Part shown: positions 25,789 to 35,917 of the stretch, in pieces
Position numbering within the stretch: position 1 is the stretch's first letter
Layout: every line of letters begins with the position of its first letter
NCBI GenBank assembly: GCA_003223645.1
Contig: QHVT01000005.1
Coordinates: 496,001-560,000, forward strand
Reading direction: 5' to 3'
Source: Acidobacteriota bacterium
GTDB lineage: Bacteria > Acidobacteriota > Thermoanaerobaculia > Gp7-AA8
Length of the DNA stretch: 64,000 nucleotides
Notes under the pieces: generated by a model
Databases searched by the model: none
Told to the model about the DNA's origin: nothing
What the model saw: only the letters and a program-made list of their open reading frames with translations
Program-made: the position numbers and the translations under genes

Positions 25789-27450
25789 ATGCTTTCCGAC
25801 TTCACTGCCACTGCAAACGCAATCGCCGCAACCACGAAAAAGAGCGAGAAAGAACGGATTCTCGCGGATTACCTCGCTTCGCTCGACGACGCGTCGCTGG
25901 AGCGCGCGGTGGTGTTTTTCTCGGGCTCGCCATTCGCGCGGCGCGAGGAGCGCGTGACGGGGGTGGGGGGTGCGGCGATCGGGGAGGCGGTCGCGGAAGC
26001 GAGCGGGCGATCGGTCGAGGAAGTGTGGGAAGCGTGGCCGAAGTATGCGGACGCGGGCGACACGGTGGCGGAGTCGTTCGCCGACGATCCGTCGCGCGAC
26101 ATCACGCTGTCTGAGCTCGGCGAGTATTTCGAGCGCATCGCGGCGACGCAGGGCGCGATCGCGAAGAAAGAGGTACTGGCGGAACTGCTGCGCAAGGTCG
26201 ACAAACAGGGCGCACGGTACGTTGTCAAAATTTTGACACGGGAGCTACGCATCGGACTCGTGGAAGGACTCGTCGAGTCGTCGATCGCGAAGGCGTTCGG
26301 ACGCAAGCTCGACGCCGTGCGCCGCGCGAACATGTTCACCGGCGACATCGGAGCGACGGCGCTGCTCGCGAAGTCGGATGCGCTCGACAGCGCGAAGATG
26401 TCGCTCTTCCATCCGTTCGCGTTCATGCTCGCGCAACCGGAAGAGGATCCGGCCGAGATCGTTGCCGCGCTGGGCGTCGACGCGATTGCGGACGACAAGT
26501 ACGACGGCATCCGCGCGCAGATTCACACCGACGGGAACGACGTGAAGATCTACTCGCGCACGCTCGACAACGTGACGCATCGCTTTCCCGAGCTCGAATC
26601 TGCTGCGCGTTCGTTGGGGCGTGCAGTGATTCTCGACGGCGAGATCGTCGCGTTCCGCGATCGCATTCTTCCGTTTGCCGTCATCCAAACACGCCTCGGA
26701 CGAAGACAGGTGAGCGAGAAGCTGCTCGCAGAGGCGCCGGTGGTGTACTTCGCGTTCGACTTGTTGTTTCTCGATGGGGAAGTGTTGTTCGAGCTGCCGC
26801 TGCGCGAACGGCTCGCGCGGCTGCGCGACGTCGTTGTGGGTGCCGCTGCCCTCAGCGGCACCGCGACCGCTGAGGGCAGCGGTCGCCACATCCGCATTTC
26901 GGAGCAGTCGCCCGTCCGCGACGCGAAGCACGTCGATGAATTGTTCGACGCGGCACGTGCGCGCGCGAACGAAGGGCTCGTGGTCAAGGATCCGGAATCG
27001 ATCTACACGCCGGGACGGCGCGGCAAGTCATGGCTGAAGTACAAGAAGGCGCTGGCGACGCTCGACTGTGTGGTCACGTACGCGCAGTGGGGAAACGGCA
27101 AGCGGCGCAACGTGCTCTCTGATCTCACGTTCGGCGTGCTGCGCGACAACGAGATCGTGAATATCGGCAAGGCGTACTCCGGCCTCACCGACGCGGAGAT
27201 CGCGGAGATGACGGAGCATTTCAAGAAGACCACGATCGAGCAGCACGGGCCGGTGTTCAAAGTGCAGCCGACGATCGTGCTGGAGATCGCGTTCGACCGC
27301 ATCCAGGAGTCGAAACGCCACAAGTCGGGCTACGCGCTGCGCTTCCCGCGCATCGTGCGCATCCGCGACGACAAAACGCCGGAGCAGATCTCAACCATCG
27401 ACGAAGTTCGCCGTATCTACGAGGGACAGCTCAAACGGGAGCTGGGATAA
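25789..27450 (+). CDS. ATP-dependent DNA ligase
   Basis: The product has 553 residues from the ATG at 25789. The architecture follows the archaeal/eukaryote-like LigB type: an N-terminal DNA-binding domain (~1-190), then a nucleotidyltransferase domain with catalytic Lys in ADDKYDGIRAQIH, motif III FDLLFLDG, motif IV ANEGLVVKDPES and motif V SWLKYKKA, and a C-terminal OB domain from about residue 415. It seals nicks with ATP. Bacterial chromosomes usually rely on NAD ligase LigA for replication, so this one likely serves repair. A palindromic element is in frame at 26836-26889 (translated VGAAALSGTATAEGSGRH), in the loop after motif III. Confidence 0.92.
   Translation: MLSDFTATANAIAATTKKSEKERILADYLASLDDASLERAVVFFSGSPFARREERVTGVGGAAIGEAVAEASGRSVEEVWEAWPKYADAGDTVAESFADDPSRDITLSELGEYFERIAATQGAIAKKEVLAELLRKVDKQGARYVVKILTRELRIGLVEGLVESSIAKAFGRKLDAVRRANMFTGDIGATALLAKSDALDSAKMSLFHPFAFMLAQPEEDPAEIVAALGVDAIADDKYDGIRAQIHTDGNDVKIYSRTLDNVTHRFPELESAARSLGRAVILDGEIVAFRDRILPFAVIQTRLGRRQVSEKLLAEAPVVYFAFDLLFLDGEVLFELPLRERLARLRDVVVGAAALSGTATAEGSGRHIRISEQSPVRDAKHVDELFDAARARANEGLVVKDPESIYTPGRRGKSWLKYKKALATLDCVVTYAQWGNGKRRNVLSDLTFGVLRDNEIVNIGKAYSGLTDAEIAEMTEHFKKTTIEQHGPVFKVQPTIVLEIAFDRIQESKRHKSGYALRFPRIVRIRDDKTPEQISTIDEVRRIYEGQLKRELG
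26836..26889. repeat. Palindromic element in frame inside the DNA ligase gene
   Basis: Arms at 26836-26858 and 26867-26889 pair at 20 of 23 positions (core CCGCTGCCCTCAGCGG). The element is translated without frame shift into a Gly/Ala/Ser/Thr linker in the nucleotidyltransferase domain. Confidence 0.75.
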
Positions 27451-27451
27451 A

Positions 27452-27501
27452 CAGTTACGCGGTTACGCGGCGATGGCTGTTGCCGCGCAACTGCGAAACT
27501 G
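27452..27501. repeat. Palindromic element (family A) between ligase and PspC
   Basis: Arms at 27452-27471 (CAGTTACGCGGTTACGCGGC) and 27482-27501 pair imperfectly over 20 bp around a 10-bp centre. It shares the GTTACGCGGT-type core with the elements at 1520 and 33962. Confidence 0.7.
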
Positions 27502-27525
27502 CGCGACTGCGAAACCGGAGACAAC

Positions 27526-27711
27526 ATGCCCCTCTATCGATCACAGCGACACAAGATCCTCGGCGGCGTCTGCGGCGGGATCGCCGAATGGCTCGGGTGG
27601 GACCCGACGATGGTGCGCGTGCTCTACGTGCTGGCGTCGATCCTCTCGGTCGCGTTCCCCGGAACAATCGTCTACATCGTGCTCTGGATTGTCGTCCCGA
27701 AAGCACCATAA
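27526..27711 (+). CDS. PspC-domain small membrane protein
   Basis: The product has 61 residues. It matches the minimal PspC domain: an N-terminal amphipathic segment YRSQRHKILGGVCGGIAEWL, a conserved GVCGGIAEWLGWDPTMVR motif, and a hydrophobic C-terminal helix ending IVYIVLWIVVPKAP. PspC proteins sense envelope stress in the inner membrane or, in many phyla, have unknown roles as stand-alone peptides. There is no pspA or pspB nearby. It precedes metX by 12 bp and is probably cotranscribed. Confidence 0.85.
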   Translation: MPLYRSQRHKILGGVCGGIAEWLGWDPTMVRVLYVLASILSVAFPGTIVYIVLWIVVPKAP

Positions 27712-27723
27712 ACTCCCCGCTCC

Positions 27724-28821
27724 ATGCCGGACGAGAGTTTCATCAGCGAGCCGCCGAAAGAGCTCGTGCTGCCGGACGGCTTCCGCTTCACGCACGGCCA
27801 GGTGATCTCGCCGTTCACGATCGTGTACGAAACGTTCGGCGCGCTAAACGCGGAGAAGTCGAACGCGATCCTCGTCTGTCACGCGCTCTCCGCGAGCGCG
27901 CACGCGGCGGGAAAGTACGCGCCGGAGGACAAGCCGGGATGGTGGGACGGACTCGTCGGATTCAGCAAGCCGATCGATCTCGACAAGTACTTCGTCGTTT
28001 GCGTGAATCTGCCGGGATCGCCGTTCGGCACGACCGCGCCGAAGAATGTCGATCCTGCGACGGGCAAAGCGTACGGCTCGCGTTATCCGTGGCCGACGAT
28101 CGAAGACATGGTGCAGTCGCAGAAGATCGTGATCGATCACCTCGGCATCTCGCATCTCCGCTCCATCGCCGGCGGTTCGCTCGGCGGAATGCAGGTGCTG
28201 ATGTGGTGCGCGATGTATCCCGATTTCTCCGACTCGATCATCGCCATGGCCACCGGCTCTGCCGTCCCGGTCACCGGCATCGCGTGGCACATCCTTGGCC
28301 GCAAGATCATCGAGGCCGATCAGTGCTTCAAAGGCGGCGATTACTACGACGATGATGAACGTGCCGGGGAATCGCTGCGCGGACTGCAGGTCGCGCGCAT
28401 GCTCGGACACATGACGTATCTCTCCGCAGAGTCGCTGCAACGAAAGTTCGGACGCCGCCGGCGCGGCAACACGCGACAGTTCGAGATCGACTCGTACTTC
28501 GAATATCAGGGACAGAAGTTCGCCGCGCTCTACGACGCAAACTCGTACATCCGCGTGCAGGCCGCGATGGACGAGATGGATCTCGAAGAACAGTACGGCG
28601 ATCTCAAGACGGCGTTCGCGCGATGGAGGGGTCGCACGCTGCTCGTCTCGTTCGACACGGACTGGCTGTTTCCGCCGATCGAAACGGAGCGCGTCGCCGC
28701 GGCCATGCGCGCGTTAGGCATCGAGGCGCATCACGAAGCGATGATCTCCGCGAACGGCCACGACACGTTCCTGATGGACTACGACCTGATCTCGCCGGCC
28801 GTACGTGCGTTTCTGCGCTGA
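27724..28821 (+). CDS. metX: Homoserine O-acetyltransferase
   Basis: The product has 365 residues of the alpha/beta-hydrolase acyltransferase family. The nucleophile Ser is in IAGGSLGGMQVLMW. The oxyanion segment is VCHALSASAHA, the conserved stretch NLPGSPFGTTAP follows it, and the Asp-His pair is in the C-terminal SFDTDWLFPP and ANGHDTFLMDYD. It acetylates homoserine from acetyl-CoA in methionine synthesis. Some MetX-like proteins use succinyl-CoA or serine, and the sequence does not settle this. It is the last gene before a palindromic element and a strand switch to the convergent topA block. Confidence 0.9.
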   Translation: MPDESFISEPPKELVLPDGFRFTHGQVISPFTIVYETFGALNAEKSNAILVCHALSASAHAAGKYAPEDKPGWWDGLVGFSKPIDLDKYFVVCVNLPGSPFGTTAPKNVDPATGKAYGSRYPWPTIEDMVQSQKIVIDHLGISHLRSIAGGSLGGMQVLMWCAMYPDFSDSIIAMATGSAVPVTGIAWHILGRKIIEADQCFKGGDYYDDDERAGESLRGLQVARMLGHMTYLSAESLQRKFGRRRRGNTRQFEIDSYFEYQGQKFAALYDANSYIRVQAAMDEMDLEEQYGDLKTAFARWRGRTLLVSFDTDWLFPPIETERVAAAMRALGIEAHHEAMISANGHDTFLMDYDLISPAVRAFLR

Positions 28822-28836
28822 GCTTCCCTTTTTTTC

Positions 28837-28948
28837 AGTTTATCCCGCGCGTAGACGCGGGATCTCTCCGTGCACCGGCACAAATTGCTCCGATGGGCGA
28901 CCAGCGTTCGTGCACGAGGAGATCCCGCGTCTGCGCGCGGGATAAACT
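28837..28948. repeat. Palindromic element (family D) between metX and the topA cluster
   Basis: Arms 28837-28866 and 28919-28948 are reverse complements with one mismatch in 30 bp (AGTTTATCCCGCGCGTAGAC onward). The centre is 52 bp. A partial extra half-copy (CCGCGGGATAAC) follows at about 28954-28965. It lies between convergent genes, so it could serve as a bidirectional terminator, although no U-tract follows. Confidence 0.8.
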
Positions 28949-28978
28949 AAAAGCCGCGGGATAACTAAAAGCCGAGAC

Positions 28979-29299
28979 TCAACGAAACCGCTCGTCCGGC
29001 TCGCTGAGCAACTCCACGTCTTCCAGCGACGCGATTCCGCATCCGCCGTCGAGCAGGCGATAGCCGATGGCGACGCTGCCGTCTTCGATGCGCTCGGCCT
29101 GGATCACGATCACCGGCGTCGGCTCGCCGACGCCTTCTTCACGCACGATCGCGCAGGCGGGAAGATCGAGATCGACAGGCTCGCCGTCCACCGCGAAGAT
29201 CGCGCATCCGGCTTTCACATCGGCATCCGTTGCGGCGCGGCCTTCGACCGCCGGCGTCGCGCGCCACTTGGCCATCTCGATCGGATCTTCGATGCTCAC
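28979..29299 (-). CDS. Small acidic hypothetical protein following topA
   Basis: The product has 106 residues from a GTG at 29299 that overlaps the topA stop (GTGA), so it is translationally coupled to topA. It is acidic, with one likely beta-rich domain and two cysteines (ADVKAGCAIFAVDGEPVDLD and LLDGGCGIASLED). It lacks a signal peptide or membrane segment. I do not recognise a family. A longer in-frame start upstream of 29299 would run into the topA coding region in another frame and is rejected. Confidence 0.55.
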   Translation of the reverse strand: MSIEDPIEMAKWRATPAVEGRAATDADVKAGCAIFAVDGEPVDLDLPACAIVREEGVGEPTPVIVIQAERIEDGSVAIGYRLLDGGCGIASLEDVELLSEPDERFR

Positions 29300-31731
29300 T
29301 CGTTTGCGGCTGCTGCTGGCGCGATCGGCGCGCGGTAGTCGCACTCCGGGTTGTTGCAGTACTCGATCTGCCCTTCGCGCTTGGTTTCCTTCTCGAGGAG
29401 ATACGGCGCGTGGCATTTCGGACATTCACGCTGCACGGGGCGGTTGTTCAGCGTGAACTCGCATTTCGGATAGCGGTTGCACGAATAGAAGACGCCGCGG
29501 CGCGAGATGCGCTCGACGATCTCGCCTTCGCCGCACTTCGGGCACTTCACGCCGGTAGGCTTCGGAGGCGTCGTCTTGCGGCCGCCGATCTTGCGGATGG
29601 TCTTGCACTCCGGATAGCCGGAGCACGAGTAGAACGGGCCGTAGCGGCCGCTCTTGAGCACCATCTCTTTGCCGCAGTTCTCGCACGGCGGCTGCGGCTC
29701 GGACGGCAGATTCGCCGCCGCTTTCATCAGCTTCGGATCTTTCGTGTTCTTGCAGTCGGGATAGCCGGTACAGGCGAAGAACTGGCCGAAACGCGAGCGC
29801 TTGAGCGCCATCGGCTTGCCGCACTTGTCGCAGATGATCTGCTCGTCGTCCGACGTCGCTTCGGCAGCTGCGCCTTTCGCCATCTCCTTCGTCGTCTTGC
29901 ACTCGGGATAGTTGGAGCAGGCCAGGAACTCGCCGAAGCGGCCGAACTTGATCACCATCGGCGATCCGCAGGTTTCGCACTTTTCATCCGTCTCGACGCC
30001 GGTGCCTTTTACCGACGTCATCTCGGTCGCCGCGCGGCCGAGATCGACGTTGAACTTGAGGGAGAACTCCTTCATCAAGTCCTTCCACTCGCGCTTCCCG
30101 TCTTCGACTTCGTCGAGCTCTTCTTCGAGCCGCGCGGTATAGCCCTCGTCGATGATGTCGCCGAAAGATTGTTTGAGCAGCGTGATCACGAGCGTGCCGA
30201 GGTGCGTAGGAAGGAACTTACCGTCGTGCTTGTAGGTGTAGTCGCGGGCCTGGATCGTGGTGAGGATCTGGCCGTACGTCGACGGGCGCCCGATTCCGTT
30301 GTCTTCGAGCGCCTTCACGAGCGTCGCCTCGGTGTAGCGCGGCGGCGGCTGCGTGAAGTTCTGTTTCGTGTCGAGATTGATCAGCGAGAGCACGTCGCCT
30401 TCGTTCAGCGGCGGCAGCGCTTTCTCGTCAGGCTTTTCCTCGTCCTCGTCTTCGTCCGTATTCACGTCGCGGAAGACGGCCAGGAAGCCGGCGAACTTGA
30501 GCACTTCGCCCGAGGCACGAAGCGTAAGGTTGTTGACCGCGATGTCGGCGTCGGTGACGTCGAAGATCGCCGGCTTCATCTGGGACGCGACGAAGCGCTC
30601 CCAGATCAATTTGTAGATGTTGTACTCCTCGCGGGTGAGGAAGTCCTTGACCTTCTCGGGATCGAGGTCCATCGACGTCGGGCGGATGGCCTCGTGCGCT
30701 TCCTGCGCCTGTGCAGCTTTTTTGACACGATATACGTTCGGCTTTTCAGGCAGGATATCGTTGCCGTATTTCGCGGCGATATATTGTCTGACTTCGCCGA
30801 GGGCGTCGTCGCTGATGCGGACCGAGTCGGTGCGCATGTAGGTGATGAGACCGGCGAAGCCGAGGTTGCCGAGCTCCTTGCCTTCGTAGAGCTTTTGCGC
30901 GATCTGCATCGTGCGCTTCACCGGATACTTGAAACGGGCGTATCCGGTGCGCTGCAACGTCGAGGTGATGAACGGCGGCGCGGCGGACGACTTCTTTTCT
31001 TTGCGCGCGACTTCGCTGACGATGAACTTGCCGCTCTTCAGCGTCGCTTCGATCTTGCGCGCCAGCTCCTCGTTCGGGACCTCGGCCTTCTTGCCGTCGA
31101 TCTTCGACAGCTTCGCGACGAACTGCGGCGGCGTGCCGGCTTCGAGCTTCGCGGCGAACGACCAGTACTCGACCGGGACGAACGCTTTGATCTGTTCCTC
31201 GCGGTCGACGATCATCTTCATCGCCACCGACTGCACGCGTCCGGCGGAGAGGCCGCGGCGCACTTTGTCCCACAGGAGCGGCGAGAGTTTGTAGCCGACG
31301 AGACGGTCGAGCACGCGCCGGGCCTGCTGCGCGTTGACCTTGTTCATGTCGATCTCGCCGGGATGCTCGATCGCTTTTTTGACTGCGTTCTTGGTGATCT
31401 CGTGGAAGAGGATGCGGCGGACTTTCTTCGACTCGCCGCCGAGGAGGTTCATCACGTGCCAGCCGATCGCTTCTCCTTCGCGATCAGGGTCCGAGGCGAT
31501 GAAGATGGTGTCGGCTTTTTTTGCGGCGGCTTTGAGCTCGCTGACGACCTTCTCTTTGCCTTCGAGGATTTCGTACGTCGGCTCGAACGTCTCCTCGTTC
31601 ACCCCGAGCTCGCTTTTCGGCAAATCGCGGACGTGTCCGACCGACGCTTTGACGAGATAGTCGCTTCCGATGAACTTGTTGATCGTCTTCGCTTTCGCGG
31701 GAGACTCGACGATGACGAGGTTTTTGGCCAT
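29296..31731 (-). CDS. topA: DNA topoisomerase I
   Basis: The product has 811 residues. The TOPRIM domain opens AKNLVIVESPAKAKTINKFI, with acidic DxD at IASDPDREGEAIGW. The active-site Tyr is in GLITYMRTDSVRIS. After the catalytic core, five C4 zinc-ribbon repeats run to the C-terminus, the first four beginning CETCGSPM, CDKCGKPM, CENCGKEM and CPKCGEGE; the last reads CPKCHAP with CNNPEC. It relaxes negative supercoils. A short acidic linker (DEDEDEEKPDEK) interrupts the core near residues 425-436. The next gene is translationally coupled. It is the rightmost gene of a block transcribed toward the terminus side. Confidence 0.96.
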   Translation of the reverse strand: MAKNLVIVESPAKAKTINKFIGSDYLVKASVGHVRDLPKSELGVNEETFEPTYEILEGKEKVVSELKAAAKKADTIFIASDPDREGEAIGWHVMNLLGGESKKVRRILFHEITKNAVKKAIEHPGEIDMNKVNAQQARRVLDRLVGYKLSPLLWDKVRRGLSAGRVQSVAMKMIVDREEQIKAFVPVEYWSFAAKLEAGTPPQFVAKLSKIDGKKAEVPNEELARKIEATLKSGKFIVSEVARKEKKSSAAPPFITSTLQRTGYARFKYPVKRTMQIAQKLYEGKELGNLGFAGLITYMRTDSVRISDDALGEVRQYIAAKYGNDILPEKPNVYRVKKAAQAQEAHEAIRPTSMDLDPEKVKDFLTREEYNIYKLIWERFVASQMKPAIFDVTDADIAVNNLTLRASGEVLKFAGFLAVFRDVNTDEDEDEEKPDEKALPPLNEGDVLSLINLDTKQNFTQPPPRYTEATLVKALEDNGIGRPSTYGQILTTIQARDYTYKHDGKFLPTHLGTLVITLLKQSFGDIIDEGYTARLEEELDEVEDGKREWKDLMKEFSLKFNVDLGRAATEMTSVKGTGVETDEKCETCGSPMVIKFGRFGEFLACSNYPECKTTKEMAKGAAAEATSDDEQIICDKCGKPMALKRSRFGQFFACTGYPDCKNTKDPKLMKAAANLPSEPQPPCENCGKEMVLKSGRYGPFYSCSGYPECKTIRKIGGRKTTPPKPTGVKCPKCGEGEIVERISRRGVFYSCNRYPKCEFTLNNRPVQRECPKCHAPYLLEKETKREGQIEYCNNPECDYRAPIAPAAAANE

Positions 31732-31810
31732 TGCGGAGGTGACGAATGCGTTTCTGAACGCCGGATATTCCTATCACGGGAAAGGGAAGGAGCGAGAAAA
31801 CGCTACAAGT

Positions 31811-31873
31811 AGTGGAGCGGCGCGCTCTTAGCGCGCCGGGATTTTCGGCGGGCTGAGAGCCCCGCGCTCCACT
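31811..31873. repeat. Palindromic element (family E) between topA and the NtrC-type regulator
   Basis: Arms of about 27 bp begin AGTGGAGCGGCGCGCTCTTA and end GCGCTCCACT; they pair imperfectly around a short central loop. The right arm overlaps the last bases of the regulator gene. A close relative lies in frame inside mnmE at 45893-45955. Confidence 0.75.
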
Positions 31874-33257
31874 ATTCTTCTTCGTCGTCGCCGTCGCCGT
31901 CGACTCCGGCGCTCTTGTATTTCTTCGTTTTGTTGTAGAGCGTCTTGTAGGAGATGCCGAGGATCTCGGCGGTGCGGCGGCGGTCGCCGTCGGTCATGTG
32001 CAGCGTTTCTTCAATGACGATGCGCTCGACTTCTTCCATCGGCTGGCCGAGCGGAATCGTGACGCTGTTCTTGGAGCGTTTGCGGCGATTGCCGGCGAGC
32101 TTGTCGGGGAGGCACTCGACGGTGAGCGTGTCGGTGCGCGCCATGATGAACGCGCGGTTGATCACGTTGCGCAGCTCGCGCACGTTGCCCTGCCACTCGT
32201 AGGCCTGCAGCGCCTCGATGAAGTCGGGGTCGATCTTGTCGACGTTCTTGTCCTCGGTCTCGTTCAGCTTCTGCAGGAAGAAGTGCGAAAAGAGCGGGAT
32301 GTCTTCGAGGCGCTCCCGCAGCGGCGGCACTTCGATGGGGAAGACGTTCAACCGGTAGTAGAGGTCCTCGCGCATCTTGCCGTCCTGGATCGCTTTCTGC
32401 GGATCGCGGTTAGAAGCGGCGATGATGCGCGCGTCGATGTTGATCTCGTCGTTGCCGCCGACGCGGCGGAACTTTCCTTCTTCGAGCACGCGCAGCAGTT
32501 TTACCTGCAGCTCGATCGGCATCTCGGTGATCTCGTCGAGAAACACCGTGCCGCCTTTGGCGAGCTCGAAGTAGCCTTCGCGGCGCTTGATCGCGTTCGT
32601 GAACGCGCCCTTCTCATGTCCGAAGATTTCGGACTCGATGAGCGTCGGCGAGATCGCACCGCAGTTGAAGGCGATGAACGGTTTGTTGCGTCTCCTGGAA
32701 AGCGAATGGATGGTGTTGGCGACGACTTCCTTGCCCGATCCCGACTCGCCGACGATGAAGACGTTGGCGTCGGTGTTCGCGACCATCTCGATCTCTTCGA
32801 AGAGCCGCTGCATCTTCGGCGACTTGCCGACGAGATGTCCGAGAGATCCCATCTTCTGCAGCTGGCGCCGCAGCTCGAGGATCTCCTGCTTCATCATCTG
32901 CTTGTCTTCGACCGACTTCAGAATGACTTGCAGGCGCGGGAGGTCCACCGGCTTGGTGACGTAATCCTCGGCGCCAACCTTCAGCGCTTTCACTGCCGAG
33001 TCGACAGTCGCATGACCGGTGAGGATCACGACCGGAATGTCGGGATAGGTTTCTTTGACGCGATGCAGGAGGTCGAGGCCGGAGCCGTCCGGCAGTTTGA
33101 GATCGACGATCGCGACATCGGGAACGAGCTTGTTGATCGAGTTCCAGCCAGCTTTCACCGTGTCGGCGACTTCCGGTTCGTAACCCCACTCCTCTACGAC
33201 GTCGGCCATTCCGGCACTGGTGGCACGATCATCATCAACGATCAGGACTCTTTTCAT
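31872..33257 (-). CDS. NtrC-family sigma54-dependent response regulator
   Basis: The product has 461 residues in three domains. The receiver domain (1-120) has the acidic cluster VDDD and phospho-Asp in AIVDLKLPDG. The AAA+ domain (~140-375) has Walker A GESGSGKE, Walker B TVFLDEITEMP, and Arg fingers in REDLYYRLNVFPIEVPPLRER. The Fis-type HTH ends RRTAEILGISYKTLYNKTKK. The sigma54-contact loop reads GAFTNA in place of the usual GAFTGA. It would activate sigma54 promoters on phosphorylation. The upstream overlapping gene is a degenerate kinase-like partner. Sigma54 itself is not in the window. The C-terminus is unusually acidic (GDGDDEEE). Confidence 0.92.
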   Translation of the reverse strand: MKRVLIVDDDRATSAGMADVVEEWGYEPEVADTVKAGWNSINKLVPDVAIVDLKLPDGSGLDLLHRVKETYPDIPVVILTGHATVDSAVKALKVGAEDYVTKPVDLPRLQVILKSVEDKQMMKQEILELRRQLQKMGSLGHLVGKSPKMQRLFEEIEMVANTDANVFIVGESGSGKEVVANTIHSLSRRRNKPFIAFNCGAISPTLIESEIFGHEKGAFTNAIKRREGYFELAKGGTVFLDEITEMPIELQVKLLRVLEEGKFRRVGGNDEINIDARIIAASNRDPQKAIQDGKMREDLYYRLNVFPIEVPPLRERLEDIPLFSHFFLQKLNETEDKNVDKIDPDFIEALQAYEWQGNVRELRNVINRAFIMARTDTLTVECLPDKLAGNRRKRSKNSVTIPLGQPMEEVERIVIEETLHMTDGDRRRTAEILGISYKTLYNKTKKYKSAGVDGDGDDEEE

Positions 33258-33913
33258 CGCTCTCCCAGGGGAAACGTGAACCGCAGCGTGACCTTATCAC
33301 GATCCTCGGACGCGTTCAGCTCACCACCATAAGTCTCGGCGATGAGCCTTGCAACCGCGAGCGAGAGATCGGCGTTGCCCTGCGGGTCCGTGTAATACAG
33401 CTTGAACAGCTTCGTCAGTTCGAGCCCCTCCGTCGCGGGCGAGCCCGTGATCGCGACGGCGTAGCATCCGTCGTGGCACCCGGCAACGAGATGCACATCG
33501 CCTCCGGCAAACAGCTTTACAGCGCTCTCGAAGAACAGCTTCATCGCCTCGCGGATTCTCGATTCGTGCGCGAGAATTACCGCCGTTTCATTTGCGTCCC
33601 ACGCAAATCCGGCAGAGGCCGCTGCGGCGCCGGCCGCGGCTGCGATGTCGACGTTCGAGGGCGGCTCTTCGTTTTTCGGTGGCGTGGAGAGCAGGAAGAA
33701 GACGTCGAAGATGTGGCCCATGCGCCGCAGCTCGGTCTCGATCGCGGCGCTGTAGCCATCGATCTTCTCGTCGTCGCCGGCGATCTTGCGCAGCCGTATG
33801 CGCAGCAATTCGAGATTGAGGACGGCCACGTTGAGCGGCGTCTTCAGATCGTGCGCAGTGTCCGCGCTGCGGCGGAAGTTCGCGCGCGCGAAGGTCTCGA
33901 GCCACGGTTCCAT
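33254..33913 (-). CDS. Degenerate sensor kinase-like protein, possible histidine phosphotransferase
   Basis: The product has 219 residues, soluble, with no sensor domain. It opens near the dimerisation helix with AHDLKTPLNVAVLNLELL; His21 is in the H-box position. The C-terminal ATPase fold is recognisable but eroded: the N-box Asn is replaced (FFESAVKLFAG), no Asp is visible in the G1 position (AITGSPATEG), and the glycine box reads ADLSLAVARL. It overlaps the NtrC-type gene by 4 bases. A phosphotransfer role like Spo0B or ChpT fits better than an active kinase, but this is an inference from missing residues. Confidence 0.65.
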   Translation of the reverse strand: MEPWLETFARANFRRSADTAHDLKTPLNVAVLNLELLRIRLRKIAGDDEKIDGYSAAIETELRRMGHIFDVFFLLSTPPKNEEPPSNVDIAAAAGAAAASAGFAWDANETAVILAHESRIREAMKLFFESAVKLFAGGDVHLVAGCHDGCYAVAITGSPATEGLELTKLFKLYYTDPQGNADLSLAVARLIAETYGGELNASEDRDKVTLRFTFPLGER

Positions 33914-33961
33914 GAGTTTTCGAACCGAGCCGAGCTTAATGCAAACGGATTGCCGGAAGGT

Positions 33962-34026
33962 ACGGTTGCGCAGTCACGCGGTCACGCGGTCGAAGTCCGC
34001 CACGTAACTGCGCGACCGCGTAACCG
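33962..34026. repeat. Palindromic element (family A) between atpC and the kinase-like gene
   Basis: Imperfect arms of about 25 bp (ACGGTTGCGCAGTCACGCGG onward, paired with a right arm ending CGCGTAACCGA) with a short centre. It ends a few bases before the atpC stop region. Confidence 0.65.
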
Positions 34027-34029
34027 AGG

Positions 34030-34446
34030 TTAGTGTTCGCGTCCGAGGTTGATCAGCGCGACCGATTCCTCGAGCCGCGCTTCGACGATCGCGAATTCGG
34101 GATCGTGCGACGAAAGGTACGCGAGCTCTTTCTCCGCCGAAGTGCGCTCCGCTTCGGCGGCGGCGCGATCGATCTCCGACGGCAGCACGCCGCGCTCCGC
34201 GAGCACGATCACGCGCTCGGGCAGCACTTCGGCGAATCCCCACGAGATCACGAGGCGGCTCCACGTCGCGCCGCTGCGATAGCGAAGCTCGCCGATCTTC
34301 AGCAGCGCGAGGAGGGGAGTGTGGCCGGGGAGAATTCCCAGCTCGCCGTCGTAGCCCGGCAGAATCACTTCGTCGACGACGGCGTCGATGATCTTCCGCT
34401 CGCGCGCGACGATCGTGAGGTTGATCTTGGTCGGGAGATCCGCCAT
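34030..34446 (-). CDS. atpC: F1 ATP synthase epsilon subunit
   Basis: The product has 138 residues. The N-terminal beta-sandwich (KINLTIVARERKIIDAVVDE, then GYDGELGILPGHTPLLALLKIG) and C-terminal helical hairpin (REVLPSEIDRAAAEAER-like helices) are standard. It couples F1 to the c-ring rotor and can inhibit ATP hydrolysis. It is the last gene of the ATP operon, 4 bases after atpD. Confidence 0.93.
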   Translation of the reverse strand: MADLPTKINLTIVARERKIIDAVVDEVILPGYDGELGILPGHTPLLALLKIGELRYRSGATWSRLVISWGFAEVLPERVIVLAERGVLPSEIDRAAAEAERTSAEKELAYLSSHDPEFAIVEARLEESVALINLGREH

Positions 34447-34450
34447 CGGT

Positions 34451-35917
<1,467 letters not shown>

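Noticed and set aside
28837-28948. Rho-independent terminator
   Set aside because: Arms of 30 bp with a 52-bp centre and no U-tract; similar elements lie inside genes, where termination would be harmful.
29230-31812. 860-residue open frame opposite topA
   Set aside because: It is a high-GC antisense shadow with Arg/Asp-rich unnatural composition; topA on the other strand has full family motifs.
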